A stretch of DNA of 64,000 bases, taken from positions 186,001-250,000 of the forward strand of contig CAYVFI010000004.1 in assembly GCA_964450955.1 (NCBI GenBank), written 5' to 3'. The notes beneath the pieces were generated by a model, which saw nothing but the letters and a program-made list of their open reading frames with translations, ran no database searches and was not told the DNA's origin. Source of the stretch: CAYNWT01 sp964450955 (GTDB lineage: Bacteria > Planctomycetota > Planctomycetia > Planctomycetales > Planctomycetaceae). Each line of letters opens with the position of its first letter. Position 1 is the stretch's first letter. This document shows, in pieces, positions 45,363 through 53,791 of the stretch. A program made the translations under genes and the position numbers.

Positions 45363-46133
45363 GTGGATCCGCTGCTTATTGAAAAGAAACCTGGCTACGC
45401 GATCGTGACTCTTAACGATCCCGACCGACGCAATGTGTTCACGCTGGAGATGAGTTCGCGCGTGTCGGCGGCGTTCACTGAACTTGAAGCCGATGAAACA
45501 GTCAGTGCCGTCGTCATCACGGGAGCCGGTACGGCGTTCTGTTCCGGAGGTCACCTGGACGAACTGCTTGCAAATCCCGGCCACGCTGGCCTAAGAAAAA
45601 TCTACGCTGGCTTCGTCCGAATCGCAGAAAGTTCACTGGCCACCATCGCGGCAGTCAATGGAGCCGCAGTGGGAGCAGGCATGAACGCGGCACTTGCCTG
45701 CGACGTCATCATCGCCGCCGAATCTGCAAAGTTCGACTCGCGATTCCTGCAAATCGGCATCGGCCCCGGCGGCGGACACACCTGGCGACTTAGAAATCTG
45801 ACCGACCTGCAAACCGTCAAAGCAATGGTTCTTTTCGGCGAAGCCCTGAACGGTCCGCGTGCGGTTGATGTCGGCCTGGCCTGGAAATGCGTTCCACAAA
45901 CAGAACTGCTACCGGCCGCCGAAGCCCTGGCCATCAAAGCCGCAAAGGCTCCCCGCGAACTACTATTGCGAACAAAGCAAACCATCCACCGCACGCAAAA
46001 CATAACCAGCGGAACCGCAGCGATCGACAACGAACTCGATACACAGGCCTGGTCAATGGACCAACCCGCGTTCAAAGAAATGGTAAAGGCCGTCAAACAA
46101 AAAATCGCCGCACGGAACCCGAAAACCGACTAA
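45363..46133 (+). CDS. Enoyl-CoA hydratase/isomerase family protein
   Basis: A 256-residue crotonase-fold enzyme that acts on enoyl-CoA thioesters. The oxyanion-hole segments are visible: GTAFCSGGHLDELL (about 55-68) and AAVNGAAVGAGMNAALACDVIIAAESAKF (about 97-125). The Glu pair of true hydratases is not evident at the expected place (IGIGPGGGHTWRL occupies it), so it may be an isomerase, a decarboxylase or another crotonase-fold reaction. The start is GTG at 45363 with AGGAG 7 nt upstream. It lies 15 bases downstream of the exported protein gene and 44 bases before nadD, which suggests a plus-strand operon. Confidence 0.87.
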   Translation: MDPLLIEKKPGYAIVTLNDPDRRNVFTLEMSSRVSAAFTELEADETVSAVVITGAGTAFCSGGHLDELLANPGHAGLRKIYAGFVRIAESSLATIAAVNGAAVGAGMNAALACDVIIAAESAKFDSRFLQIGIGPGGGHTWRLRNLTDLQTVKAMVLFGEALNGPRAVDVGLAWKCVPQTELLPAAEALAIKAAKAPRELLLRTKQTIHRTQNITSGTAAIDNELDTQAWSMDQPAFKEMVKAVKQKIAARNPKTD

Positions 46134-46177
46134 AACCGACTGCCCCTGACAATTAGACACCTGAGAGCTGAAACCTA

Positions 46178-46777
46178 ATGAAGCTTGGCATTTTTGGCGG
46201 CACATTCGATCCGGTTCATCTGGGACATCTCATCCTGGCAGAACGCTGTCGTGACCACTGCGAACTCGACGAGGTCTGGTTCGTCCCGGCCGCGTCGCCT
46301 CCACACAAAGATGACCAGACAATCACGCCCGCGCATAAGCGAGCGGAGATGCTGGAATTCGCCGTGACTGGCTGTCCGCACCTGGCGGTGAGCCGTATTG
46401 AATTCGAACGCAAAGGCCCCAGCTACACCGTTGACACTCTGCAGCAACTGCATGACGAAGGCGTTGACCGTGAACTGTTTCTGCTGATCGGAGCCGATTC
46501 GCTGCACGATCTTGGTTCGTGGCGAGAACCAGAACGCATCGCCAGCCTGGCGACAATCGTCGCCGTGAATCGCGGACGAGAACCGCTTCCCGACCGTGAT
46601 CAACTGACTGCGTCGCTGGGCGAATCAATCGCGTCGCGAGTCGTACACGTCGATATTCCACCCGTCGACATCTCAGCCACAGAACTACGCGCGCGAGTCT
46701 CTGCAGACAAAACCATTCGCTTCCTCACGCCAAGAGCCGTTGAAGCCTATATTCGTGAGAACGAACTCTACCGCTGA
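46178..46777 (+). CDS. nadD: Nicotinate-nucleotide adenylyltransferase
   Basis: Joins nicotinate mononucleotide and ATP to form deamido-NAD in NAD synthesis. The 199-residue protein carries the nucleotidyltransferase signature GIFGGTFDPVHLGHLILAE at the N-terminus, VWFVPAASPPHK for the substrate loop, and the C-terminal ISATELRARV (the I-S-S/A-T-x-x-R motif). FLLIGADSLHDLGSWREPERI is also characteristic of NadD. ATG follows the enoyl-CoA hydratase gene by 44 bases and precedes ribE by 13 bases; the three form a likely operon. Confidence 0.95.
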   Translation: MKLGIFGGTFDPVHLGHLILAERCRDHCELDEVWFVPAASPPHKDDQTITPAHKRAEMLEFAVTGCPHLAVSRIEFERKGPSYTVDTLQQLHDEGVDRELFLLIGADSLHDLGSWREPERIASLATIVAVNRGREPLPDRDQLTASLGESIASRVVHVDIPPVDISATELRARVSADKTIRFLTPRAVEAYIRENELYR

Positions 46778-46790
46778 AAGAATTCATCGC

Positions 46791-47384
46791 ATGTTTACCG
46801 GACTTGTCGAAGCCTGCGGCCAGGTCGCCGCTCTCACACCACAGGATCACGGAATCCGGCTTACCGTTACGGCAACGGACAGCATCATCGATGGCACCGC
46901 CGCGATTGGCGACAGTATCGCGATAAACGGCTGCTGCCTGACGATCGTAGAAATCGACGGTTCCAACTGGAGCTTCGAAGCTGGCGAAGAGACTCTCTCC
47001 AAGACAAATCTCGGCGACCTCGTGGCCGGTTCTCCCGTCAACCTGGAACGCGCGCTGGCTGCGAACGCGCGGTTGGGCGGGCATTTTGTGCAGGGGCACG
47101 TTGATGGTGTCGGCACCGTCGACCAGATCGACAACGACGGCGACTGGACCGACATGTTCTTCCGACTCCCACCAGAACTCGCCGCGCAACTGGTTCCCAA
47201 AGGGTCCATTACCGTCGATGGAATCAGCCTGACTGTCGTGACTGTCGAAGACAACCGTTTCAACGTCGCGCTCATCCCGCACACGCTACAGGCGACCACG
47301 CTCGGCCATCGAAAAACCGGCGACCGCGTTAACATCGAAACCGACATTCTGGGCAAGTATGTCCGCCGCTTCATGTCGCAGTAG
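46791..47384 (+). CDS. ribE: Riboflavin synthase, alpha subunit
   Basis: Dismutates two molecules of 6,7-dimethyl-8-ribityllumazine to riboflavin. The 197-residue protein shows the family's internal duplication of two lumazine-binding barrels: MFTGLVEACGQV, GDSIAINGCCLTIVEI and LGGHFVQGHVDGVG in the first or middle part, and KGSITVDGISLTVVTVEDNRFNVALIPHTLQATTLG in the second. The ATG at 46791 begins the canonical MFTGLVE; the upstream frame overlaps nadD. No FMN riboswitch is present; the enzyme is expressed from the nadD transcript. Gene names ribE and ribC are both used for this enzyme. Confidence 0.95.
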   Translation: MFTGLVEACGQVAALTPQDHGIRLTVTATDSIIDGTAAIGDSIAINGCCLTIVEIDGSNWSFEAGEETLSKTNLGDLVAGSPVNLERALAANARLGGHFVQGHVDGVGTVDQIDNDGDWTDMFFRLPPELAAQLVPKGSITVDGISLTVVTVEDNRFNVALIPHTLQATTLGHRKTGDRVNIETDILGKYVRRFMSQ

Positions 47385-47525
47385 TGAGTGTGAGTCGTGA
47401 GCCGTGAGCCGCAAGCACCCGAGTCATAACGCAATCCTGCGACTCGTACCCGGGGGCTGGGATGGTCTGGGTGGGGGACCTCAGGCTGGCTGGGAGCTGG
47501 TGGTGGAGGTTTCGGTGGTGGTGGC
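47385..47525. other. Repeat-like junction upstream of the repeat protein gene
   Basis: The 141 bases after ribE begin with short GTGAG-type direct repeats (47392-47411) and end in a G-rich, glycine-codon stretch (47490-47545). The middle contains a CCCGGGGGCTGGGATGG segment. No promoter, ribosome binding site or signal-peptide start for the following frame is visible; an in-frame stop lies at 47427. It may be an inserted repeat that replaced the gene's 5' end. Confidence 0.5.
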
Positions 47526-49955
47526 GTGGGTGGTGGAGGCGTTCGTCCGCCACAAACCGCACCCGCAGGTGTCGGCATCAGTGGCTTGGAAGACGGCTCA
47601 GCCGAACCGGTTCAGGAACAGGCAGCCGATGATGAAAAGTTGGCTTCGGAGGACTTAGCCGGAACCGCGATTGAGGACCTCCCAATCGAACCTGCCTCTG
47701 AACGCATCGTTGATTTTCAGGAACTAATGGACGCAATCCGACGTGCCTCTCGCCCACCGGCGTTGTGGCAAATGGACGACGGCGAAGGCGGTTCGATGGC
47801 TCCGTTCCTCCCATCGCTAAGTCTCATGGTTCGCCAAAGCAAAGAGGCGCACAGTCTCATCGAGAAGATGCTGGATGATCTCAAACGGCAGCCTCGGGTT
47901 GCGGGACTGCTGCCAGCCACACCCAAACGCTCACACTATCAATTCCTGAGTGATCTCATTCGCACTCAAACTCGGTCGCCGGCGCTCTGGCAAGAAGAGG
48001 ATGGCGAGGGAGGAAGTCTGGTGGCCAACACGGCCAGAGGTTCGCTGATCATTCGGCAAAGCGGAGAGGTACACGAACAAATATATAACCTTCTGACCAG
48101 GCTGCGACGTTCTGTCGTGAACCAGCAGGCCAAAGCCGGCGCGTGGAATTTCCAGTATTTTGAGAAGAGTGACTGGCAAATGACTGCGGTCACCCAGGCA
48201 GAACTGACCACGCTGAAAGTTCGTAGCGAACCGGAAACCGGCCACTGGCGACACGCAACCGGTGATGCCCTGGAAACAGTGGCCATTCACCGCATTGACG
48301 AATCGCTTCGAGGCCGAATCGGTGCCATCGAAACCAACATTAGCGGCACCCAGGTGAAAACCATTTGGCCCGACCTACGCTTGCTGGAAGAAACAACGGA
48401 CAGCGATGCAGCAAAGCAGGCTCTCGACATCGCGTTACCGTGGTTGCCACATCGTTCGAATCAGGAACTGGCGCGCATGTTTGAGATTACTGAAACCGCT
48501 CAGGACGATGCGACGTTGACGCTGAAAATGCAGATGGCCAACAGCAACCGCAACTTTGTCACGGCTGAGTATGCCAAAGCCACCGGACGACTTCGCTCGT
48601 GGACAGTCAACATCAATGGACGACGAACCTATCGGCTTCGATTCCAATACGCGAACAATCTGCAAACAGTGTCGGTGGTGTTCCCGGAACGGCACAGCGA
48701 GACATGGACCGCACAGGCAAATGCGTTCGCTTTCAACGAGGTCGATGACACCTACGTGCTCCACAAGCCATCGCGAGTTGTGGCAATGAACTCAGTCGCC
48801 CGGCCGAAGTTCACGCGGATGCTCAAGGCTCTCAATTCGGGCGATGCCAGTGTCGCCGTTCGGTTGGCCGATCAGATTCTTGAGGCTCATCCAAACCACG
48901 CTCTGACACTGTTCTTCAAAGCTCAATGCCACGACTACTCCAGTCTCGCCGTCGCGCGGGCAGAGGCGATAAGTTGCCTGAAGGCAGCCGCGAAGAACCA
49001 CACGATTGTTCGCTGGCTGGATAAAACTGAATTCGGGTTTCTGACGTCCTTCGAAGCCTACGAATTGCAGTCGACACTGCCAACAAAAGCTCGCACCAAC
49101 GACGACCGGCAACGACTTGCCGAACTTGCTTTGCAGGCTCACCAGCCCGCCAACGCGCTCGAACAGTTGGATGCGATTCAGGACAAGAAGCCAACGCACA
49201 AACTGATCAACCTACGAATCAACGCGTTGCTGGAGCTAGGCGAACTGGAAAAGCTGACCTCGATTGTCGAGGACCTCTCACGCAGCGATTTCGATGACAC
49301 GTCGCTGCTTGAAGTTGCCAGTCTGTTGCGAGCTCGAAGGCGACCGTCTTTGACAGAGACAATTCTGTCTGCAGTCTTGAGCCGTTACGAAGGCAAGCAG
49401 GTTCCTGATGAAATCCTCCGACACTGCGCGTACCGCAGTAGCTACCCGCAGCGAGCTGACCGGCTGTTCGCCTTGCTGCAAGCGTTGCCAAAGAATCGGC
49501 GGACGGCCAGGCGAACCGCCACCGGCGAATTGATTGACTGCTTCCAGGATTCATCGCATGCGGTGAAGGCCCTGCAGTTTGCGAAACAGACGCCCGATCA
49601 CAGCCTACGAGTGGCACTCATCGCGAAGGCTGAATATCTGGGGGCCAGCAATGCCACAGTCGCAGAGATGCTGCTGCCGAGTTTGCAACACGGCGACATT
49701 AGCGACCGTCAACTAGACTGGCTTAGCCACCAGATTTACTTCAACCAGTCCACTGTCAACAAGTATGTCGAACACGTCGAAGCCCGCATCCGCCACGGCA
49801 ACCGCGTGACCTCGCGAATGAACTCAATGCTGGAAAGCGCCTACCTGCAAATTGAGAAAGCCAACCTTGCCCCCAGAGCAAGATCGCAGGCCATCATTGA
49901 ACGCACCCGCAAATCACGACGAGCCCCGTCGGGTGCAGGACTGGGTTTCTTCTAA
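47526..49955 (+). CDS. Large protein with duplicated STN-like module and helical repeats; start uncertain
   Basis: The frame is open from 47430, but no good start or signal peptide is seen; 47526 is a GTG inside a Gly-rich run. Residues about 60-115 and 140-195 repeat the same module: SRPPALWQMDDGEGGSM...LMVRQSKEAH and TRSPALWQEEDGEGGSL...LIIRQSGEVH, each ending in a helix with L-L-x-x-L-R. Such modules occur in exported planctomycete proteins and resemble secretin/TonB short N-terminal domains. From about residue 430 on the protein is a long set of TPR-like helices (LADQILEAHPNHALTLFFKAQC; NALEQLDAIQDKKPTHKLINLRINALLELGELEKL). Because homologues begin with a signal peptide, the gene may be truncated at its 5' end. 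Function unknown. Confidence 0.7.
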   Translation: MGGGGVRPPQTAPAGVGISGLEDGSAEPVQEQAADDEKLASEDLAGTAIEDLPIEPASERIVDFQELMDAIRRASRPPALWQMDDGEGGSMAPFLPSLSLMVRQSKEAHSLIEKMLDDLKRQPRVAGLLPATPKRSHYQFLSDLIRTQTRSPALWQEEDGEGGSLVANTARGSLIIRQSGEVHEQIYNLLTRLRRSVVNQQAKAGAWNFQYFEKSDWQMTAVTQAELTTLKVRSEPETGHWRHATGDALETVAIHRIDESLRGRIGAIETNISGTQVKTIWPDLRLLEETTDSDAAKQALDIALPWLPHRSNQELARMFEITETAQDDATLTLKMQMANSNRNFVTAEYAKATGRLRSWTVNINGRRTYRLRFQYANNLQTVSVVFPERHSETWTAQANAFAFNEVDDTYVLHKPSRVVAMNSVARPKFTRMLKALNSGDASVAVRLADQILEAHPNHALTLFFKAQCHDYSSLAVARAEAISCLKAAAKNHTIVRWLDKTEFGFLTSFEAYELQSTLPTKARTNDDRQRLAELALQAHQPANALEQLDAIQDKKPTHKLINLRINALLELGELEKLTSIVEDLSRSDFDDTSLLEVASLLRARRRPSLTETILSAVLSRYEGKQVPDEILRHCAYRSSYPQRADRLFALLQALPKNRRTARRTATGELIDCFQDSSHAVKALQFAKQTPDHSLRVALIAKAEYLGASNATVAEMLLPSLQHGDISDRQLDWLSHQIYFNQSTVNKYVEHVEARIRHGNRVTSRMNSMLESAYLQIEKANLAPRARSQAIIERTRKSRRAPSGAGLGFF

Positions 49956-50286
49956 GACGGCCAATCGAATACCAAGAACCATCGACCGGCCGATTGAAAA
50001 CGCCAACGGCGTTCCGCGTTTCAAGTTCACCACTTGGGAAGGGGAAGTGCCGAGTGGATCGTCAGGGAAAAACCACGACTACCCGTGACAGCCCAATTCA
50101 AGTCGCGTAAAATCAAGCGCGTCGCTACTTCGTACGTCGATTGATTCCGCAAGGGATTACCTCTAACGCCAAGCCAACAGGTGAAGCGGCAAACTTCAGC
50201 GCACGATCTATAAGTAAGCCCAAAAAGCCAAGGCAAAGATCGCAATTCGTTAGCTGGCAATAGCAAACTGTCGTTTACAAAGTCGT
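49956..50286. other. Intergenic region, no gene recognised
   Basis: 331 bases between the repeat protein and the DUF4145 gene. A short palindrome (AACGCC / GGCGTT, 49999-50013) could be a weak terminator, but there is no T tract. Short reading frames on both strands lack protein-like composition. No RNA gene was found. Confidence 0.5.
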
Positions 50287-50967
50287 ATGGCCAAATCCTC
50301 AACAGAACGGATTCACTGCAACGTATGTGGCCACAAGACACGTCACGTCCAAGTGCACGAACATCGACAGCACGACAGCGAAGATGTCGCCACAGACTTT
50401 TCGGTTGACTGGTCTGACTATTACGTGATGTACGAGTGCGGTGGCTGTCAAGACGTCGTTGTGCGCCGCCGCTCATACTTTTCCGAATGGGACCATGGCG
50501 AGTTCAAAGAAGCGTACTATCCCCCGCGTATCGCGCGGCGGTTGCCTGCTTGGAAAGATCAGCTATCCGATGACTTGATACAAATGCTCGAAGAGGTTTA
50601 CGGTGCTCTTCATGGGGACAGTCGCTCCCTCGCAATGATGGGTGCGAGGGCGCTTGTTGACATGGTCATCCTCAACGAGGTTGGCGACGTTGGCACGTTC
50701 GTACAAAAACTCAATGCACTCGAAACGAAGGGGATTCTAAGCGCCCAACAGCGAGAAATCCTCGCGGCTGCTCTGGATGTCGGGAACGCTGCAGCACATC
50801 GTGGGCATCGACCTCAATCCGAACACGTGCAACATGTGATGGAAATTGTCGAGAACTTGCTGCATCAAACGACACTGGGTTCGCTGGCCAAAGAACTGGA
50901 GAATGCTACGCCGAAGCGAAAAAAGAAAGTCAAAAAGTCAAAGGCAAAGAAGAAGGGCAGCACGTAA
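50287..50967 (+). CDS. DUF4145 domain protein with N-terminal zinc finger and basic tail
   Basis: A 226-residue cytoplasmic protein. CNVCGHKTRH and CGGCQDV at residues 12-60 form a four-Cys zinc-finger-like module. The middle matches the DUF4145 helical domain: MMGARALVDMVILNEVGDVGTFVQKLNALETKGILSAQQREILAAALDVGNAAAHRGH (about 119-178), with the typical ending G-N-x-A-A-H. The last 25 residues are mostly Lys and Arg. DUF4145 is found alone and fused to restriction enzyme subunits and other defence proteins, suggesting a nucleic acid context, but no partner gene is here. Its immediate downstream neighbour is the group II intron remnant. Confidence 0.82.
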   Translation: MAKSSTERIHCNVCGHKTRHVQVHEHRQHDSEDVATDFSVDWSDYYVMYECGGCQDVVVRRRSYFSEWDHGEFKEAYYPPRIARRLPAWKDQLSDDLIQMLEEVYGALHGDSRSLAMMGARALVDMVILNEVGDVGTFVQKLNALETKGILSAQQREILAAALDVGNAAAHRGHRPQSEHVQHVMEIVENLLHQTTLGSLAKELENATPKRKKKVKKSKAKKKGST

Positions 50968-51015
50968 CAAGCTGGCTAACAAGTGATAGGGGCTGGCTTT
51001 GACCGGCCCCTTCCA

Positions 51016-51049
51016 CACCACCTGGCATGCGGGTTCGCACCAGGCGGTT
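51016..51049 (-). ncRNA. Group II intron domain V
   Basis: On the minus strand, GAACCGCCTGGTGCG, an AACC loop, and CGCATGCCAGGTGGT pair into a hairpin with a two-base bulge, 34 nt in total, the canonical length of domain V, the catalytic core of group II introns. The domain VI hairpin with a stem GGGGC/GCCCC follows after TGTGGAA at 51012-50984. Identification rests on structure, length and position right after a maturase C-terminus. Confidence 0.8.
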
Positions 51050-51371
51050 CATCTCTTTGGAGCAAACCTGTTCCAGAGATCTTCAAGACTGATAAGTCTT
51101 CGCTGTTGTAACCACGCGATGGGCATACCCATCTGACGTGCTCGACTGCCCGACACTCGCCATCGTCTGGTCGAACTCCCAGTGACAGCAGCTTCCGAAT
51201 CTTTGTCTTCGGCTGACGCCACCATTTCCAGTAGCACGCGCGCACTCGGCGCCGCAGCAACTTGTCGAGTTCCCTGAACGGCGTCTTTCGCTGATCAAGA
51301 CAGAAGTAACCCGCAAAGTGCCGGCCACGCCGATAGCGGGACCGCTCTGCATCGTGCGTCGAACGCCCCAA
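51050..51371 (-). pseudogene. Group II intron reverse transcriptase/maturase, C-terminal fragment, frameshifted
   Basis: In one frame (51371 down to about 51162) the translation reads HFAGYFCLDQRKTPFREL, then LDKLLRRRVRACYWKWW and PKTKIRKLLSLGVR, matching the maturase region of group II intron proteins (G-Y-F, L-x-x-W-x-R-R-R-L-R, W-x-x-W-K, R-x-x-x-L-x-x-L-G-V). The match then continues in another frame (about 51162-51050): WRVSGSRARQMGMPIAWL then ISLEDLW, aligning with the family ending W-x-x-S-x-x-x-A-x-Q-x-G-M-x-x-x-W-L and L-x-S-x-x-x-L-W. A frameshift near 51162 splits the frame, and the reverse transcriptase domain (YADD) is absent. Read-through protein is not expected. Confidence 0.8.
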
Positions 51372-51408
51372 AACATGGAAGGTCGGCTAACAACTCTGAA
51401 TGGAGACA

Positions 51409-52287
51409 CTAACTACTCGCGCTGCGGTAGCTCTTGAGTGACCAGGTGAAGGCGATTCGGGATACGAATAGACCTGCGATGGCTCCAACTGCGGCGATGA
51501 CGAAGAACTGCGGTTGTTCCACGGTCTTGACCAGTGCCTTTGCGGGCACTGTCACGACCAACAGGATGGGCACGATGTAGGTGAATGCAAACTGCACCAC
51601 GTCGGCGCCTTCGATGACGTTGGCTTTGGTTCCGTTGTAAATCTCGCGGGGGTAGCGAGCGAAAATCGTGATGTAGAACCAAAAATCGTAGAGTCCCTGG
51701 TTCCGTCCGAACCAAACGCTGGTCGCAGCCAGGGTGATCATGAGGCTGTAGAAAAACGTCACGGCGACCGCCACGTACGCGAAGTACACAACGACCTGCA
51801 TCGCGGTAATGGGTTCGCCAATCTGATACAGAGCGTAACCCAGCAGGCCCAAAGCCAGAACCACCTGGTTCAGCATTGCCAGGTTGACTTTCTCAAACGA
51901 GATCAGGAATTGCGTGTCGATGGGTTTCAGCAGCGCGAAGTCCAGGTTGCCGGTGCGGATAAGCTCACTAAAGTTCGCGCAGTTGGGCATGAAGAACGTT
52001 TCGACGATTGCGTTAATCAGCATGCCCGTAGCCATGAACGCAAAGTATTCGGCTCGCGTCCAGCTGTTGATCACGTCCACGTTTCCGTAAATGAGTTCAA
52101 ACAGCGTCACCTGAGCGAAGAACCAAAACGCGCGGGTGATGACCTGAATAATGAAGTTCGCGCGGAACGTCATTTCGCGGACTAGCGCGTTCCGAAGGAA
52201 GGTCATCAGGACACGAAAGTAGCCGCTGACTCCCAGCGGGTATCTTTCGACGACGATGCGTGGGTTAGCAGCCGGAGAGTTCGACAC
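51409..52287 (-). CDS. ABC-2 type transporter permease (DUF990/ABC2_membrane_6 family)
   Basis: A 292-residue inner membrane protein with about six hydrophobic segments (FIIQVITRAFWFFAQVTLFELIYG, YFAFMATGMLINAIVETFF, LNQVVLALGLLGYALYQIG, VVVYFAYVAVAVTFFYSLMITLAATSVWF, FTYIVPILLVVTVPA, FVIAAVGAIAGLFVSRIAF). The motif NFSELIRTGNLDFALLKPIDTQFLIS is the typical cytoplasmic loop of the DUF990 permeases, which pair with a second permease and an ATPase to export unknown substrates. The start is GTG at 52287, GGAG 6 nt upstream, overlapping the end of purM by 23 bases. No ATPase gene lies in the window; the gene ends at the group II intron remnant. Confidence 0.85.
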   Translation of the reverse strand: MSNSPAANPRIVVERYPLGVSGYFRVLMTFLRNALVREMTFRANFIIQVITRAFWFFAQVTLFELIYGNVDVINSWTRAEYFAFMATGMLINAIVETFFMPNCANFSELIRTGNLDFALLKPIDTQFLISFEKVNLAMLNQVVLALGLLGYALYQIGEPITAMQVVVYFAYVAVAVTFFYSLMITLAATSVWFGRNQGLYDFWFYITIFARYPREIYNGTKANVIEGADVVQFAFTYIVPILLVVTVPAKALVKTVEQPQFFVIAAVGAIAGLFVSRIAFTWSLKSYRSASS

Positions 52288-53317
52288 CGCGGTCTCCGGA
52301 AACGATTTCGCCGATCAGCCAGTTGTCGATTTGGTGTTTGGTTGCGAGTTGTTGAATCGCATCGGCCGCGTCGGGGCGGACGACAACCGTAAGGCCGATG
52401 CCCATGTTGAACACGCGGTACATTTCGTCAATCGCGACGTTGCCCAATCCCTGCACCCACGTAAACGGCGCCGGCGTGTTCCAGGTTGAGCAGTCAATTT
52501 TCGCTCGGCATTTGTCCGGCAGGATGCGTTCCACATTCTCTGGCAACCCGCCACCGGTGATGTGAGCGATAGAACCCATGGATTCGTAGGGGACGGTGTC
52601 GATAACGTCGTTCACAAAGCCATTGTAGATTTTCGTGGGAGTCAGCAGGACGTCGCCGACAGATTGACCGATGTCTCCAGCGGCATCGTTGACCGTCAGG
52701 CCGGCGCGTTCGAACACAGCTTTGCGGATGAGACTGAAACCGTTGGAGTGGAACCCGGACGAAGCCAGACCCACAATCTTGTCGCCCGGTTGGATAGCTT
52801 TGGTTCCGTCTAGAATCTTCGATCGTTCGACGACTCCAACACAGAAGCCGGCCATGTCCAAATCGCCTTCCGCGTATAGGTCAGGCATGATGGCCGTTTC
52901 GCCGCCCAACAATGCGGCTCCGGCCTGCACGCAACCTTCCGTCACGCCTTCAACCAGATTCACAATCAGGTCCGGGTTGTCTTTTCCGAGCGCGATGTAG
53001 TCCAGAAAGAACAACGGCTTCGCGCCCAGACACGCGATGTCGTTAGAACACATGGCGACCAGGTCGATGCCGATGGTGTTGAACTTCTGAGCGTGGATGC
53101 CGACCTTGACTTTGGTTCCGACTCCGTCCGAACCAGAAACCAAAACGGGATCGTCGTACTGCCCGGCATCGCCAAGGCGAAACAGTCCACCAAAGCCGCC
53201 TGGCATTTCCATGACGCCGGGGCGTTTGGTTTTTGCCAACAATCCTGGCAGCCGTTGCATGGCCTTTTGATAGAGATCCAGATCGACGCCGGATTCTTTG
53301 TAACTCAGTTCTGACAA
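52265..53317 (-). CDS. purM: Phosphoribosylformylglycinamidine cyclo-ligase (AIR synthetase)
   Basis: Closes the imidazole ring of AIR with ATP in purine synthesis. The 350-residue protein starts YKESGVDLD, and contains VSGSDGVGTKVKVG, GIDLVAMCSNDIACLGAKPLFFLDYIA, LLGGETAIMPDLY, GLASSGFHSNGFSLIRK, HITGGGLPENVERI and MGIGLTVVV: all PurM hallmarks in order. The start is TTG at 53317; an in-frame stop lies five codons upstream and the YKESGVD motif follows within a few residues, so this start is well fixed. The permease gene overlaps its 3' end. Confidence 0.95.
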   Translation of the reverse strand: MSELSYKESGVDLDLYQKAMQRLPGLLAKTKRPGVMEMPGGFGGLFRLGDAGQYDDPVLVSGSDGVGTKVKVGIHAQKFNTIGIDLVAMCSNDIACLGAKPLFFLDYIALGKDNPDLIVNLVEGVTEGCVQAGAALLGGETAIMPDLYAEGDLDMAGFCVGVVERSKILDGTKAIQPGDKIVGLASSGFHSNGFSLIRKAVFERAGLTVNDAAGDIGQSVGDVLLTPTKIYNGFVNDVIDTVPYESMGSIAHITGGGLPENVERILPDKCRAKIDCSTWNTPAPFTWVQGLGNVAIDEMYRVFNMGIGLTVVVRPDAADAIQQLATKHQIDNWLIGEIVSGDRGVELSGC

Positions 53318-53478
53318 GACTCGTATCCGCTACTTGTGAAGTTGGCTGGACATTGTGGCAGATTCTGTTTCGCAAACAACGACCGCGAAGCACTCGCGGC
53401 AGATTGTGCCGGAAAGAACACCACTTCACCCATCAATCGGTTCAGCAGTAACCTGTCGCTACGTTCAAGGAGGAACAC

Positions 53479-53724
53479 ATGCTTCGAATTTCAGGTGCTT
53501 TAGTAATCGCGGCGATGTTGGGACTTCCCGGATGCCTTGCAATTGGCAACGGCAGCGGCGGGGAAGCCACAATGGCTGACGAGATCCGCGAACTCGAAGA
53601 TCTTCGAGATGACGGGAAGATCAATCACCACCAGTATCAAGCTGGAGTGAATAAGATTCTGTATTCAACGGAGGTGGCGAGTCCGCAGGGGACGCCGTAC
53701 CAGCAACATTATGTGCCGCAGTAA
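53479..53724 (+). CDS. Small SHOCT-like lipoprotein (81 aa)
   Basis: MLRISGALVIAAMLGLPGC is a lipoprotein signal with the lipobox LPGC. The mature part contains ADEIRELEDLRDDGKINHHQYQAGVNKILYS, which fits the SHOCT (short C-terminal domain) pattern of two short helices with L-x-x-L-x-x-x-G-x-I-x-x-x-x-Y. AAGGAGG sits 7 nt before the ATG, a very strong site. It is divergent from purM. Role unknown; SHOCT motifs often mediate oligomerisation. Confidence 0.85.
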   Translation: MLRISGALVIAAMLGLPGCLAIGNGSGGEATMADEIRELEDLRDDGKINHHQYQAGVNKILYSTEVASPQGTPYQQHYVPQ

Positions 53725-53791
53725 TCTTTTGTGTTGGTGGTAACGAGTTCTTTGAGCCCGGGTCCTGGAACTTTAAGTGGTAGAAGGCTTT

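Larger units (their letters stand above)
50984..51405 (-). mobile_element. 3' remnant of a group II intron (maturase end plus domains V and VI)
   Basis: On the minus strand a frameshifted maturase C-terminus (51050-51371) is followed directly by a 34-nt domain V (51016-51049) and a domain VI hairpin (50984-51012) ending near TATC, the typical 3' order of a bacterial group II intron. The 5' intron part and the reverse transcriptase catalytic domain are missing; the upstream boundary lies at the end of the ABC permease gene. The element is therefore a dead fragment. Confidence 0.82.

Noticed and set aside
46740..46790. Upstream start for riboflavin synthase at 46740
   Set aside because: It overlaps nadD; the canonical MFTGLVE start at 46791 fits the family.
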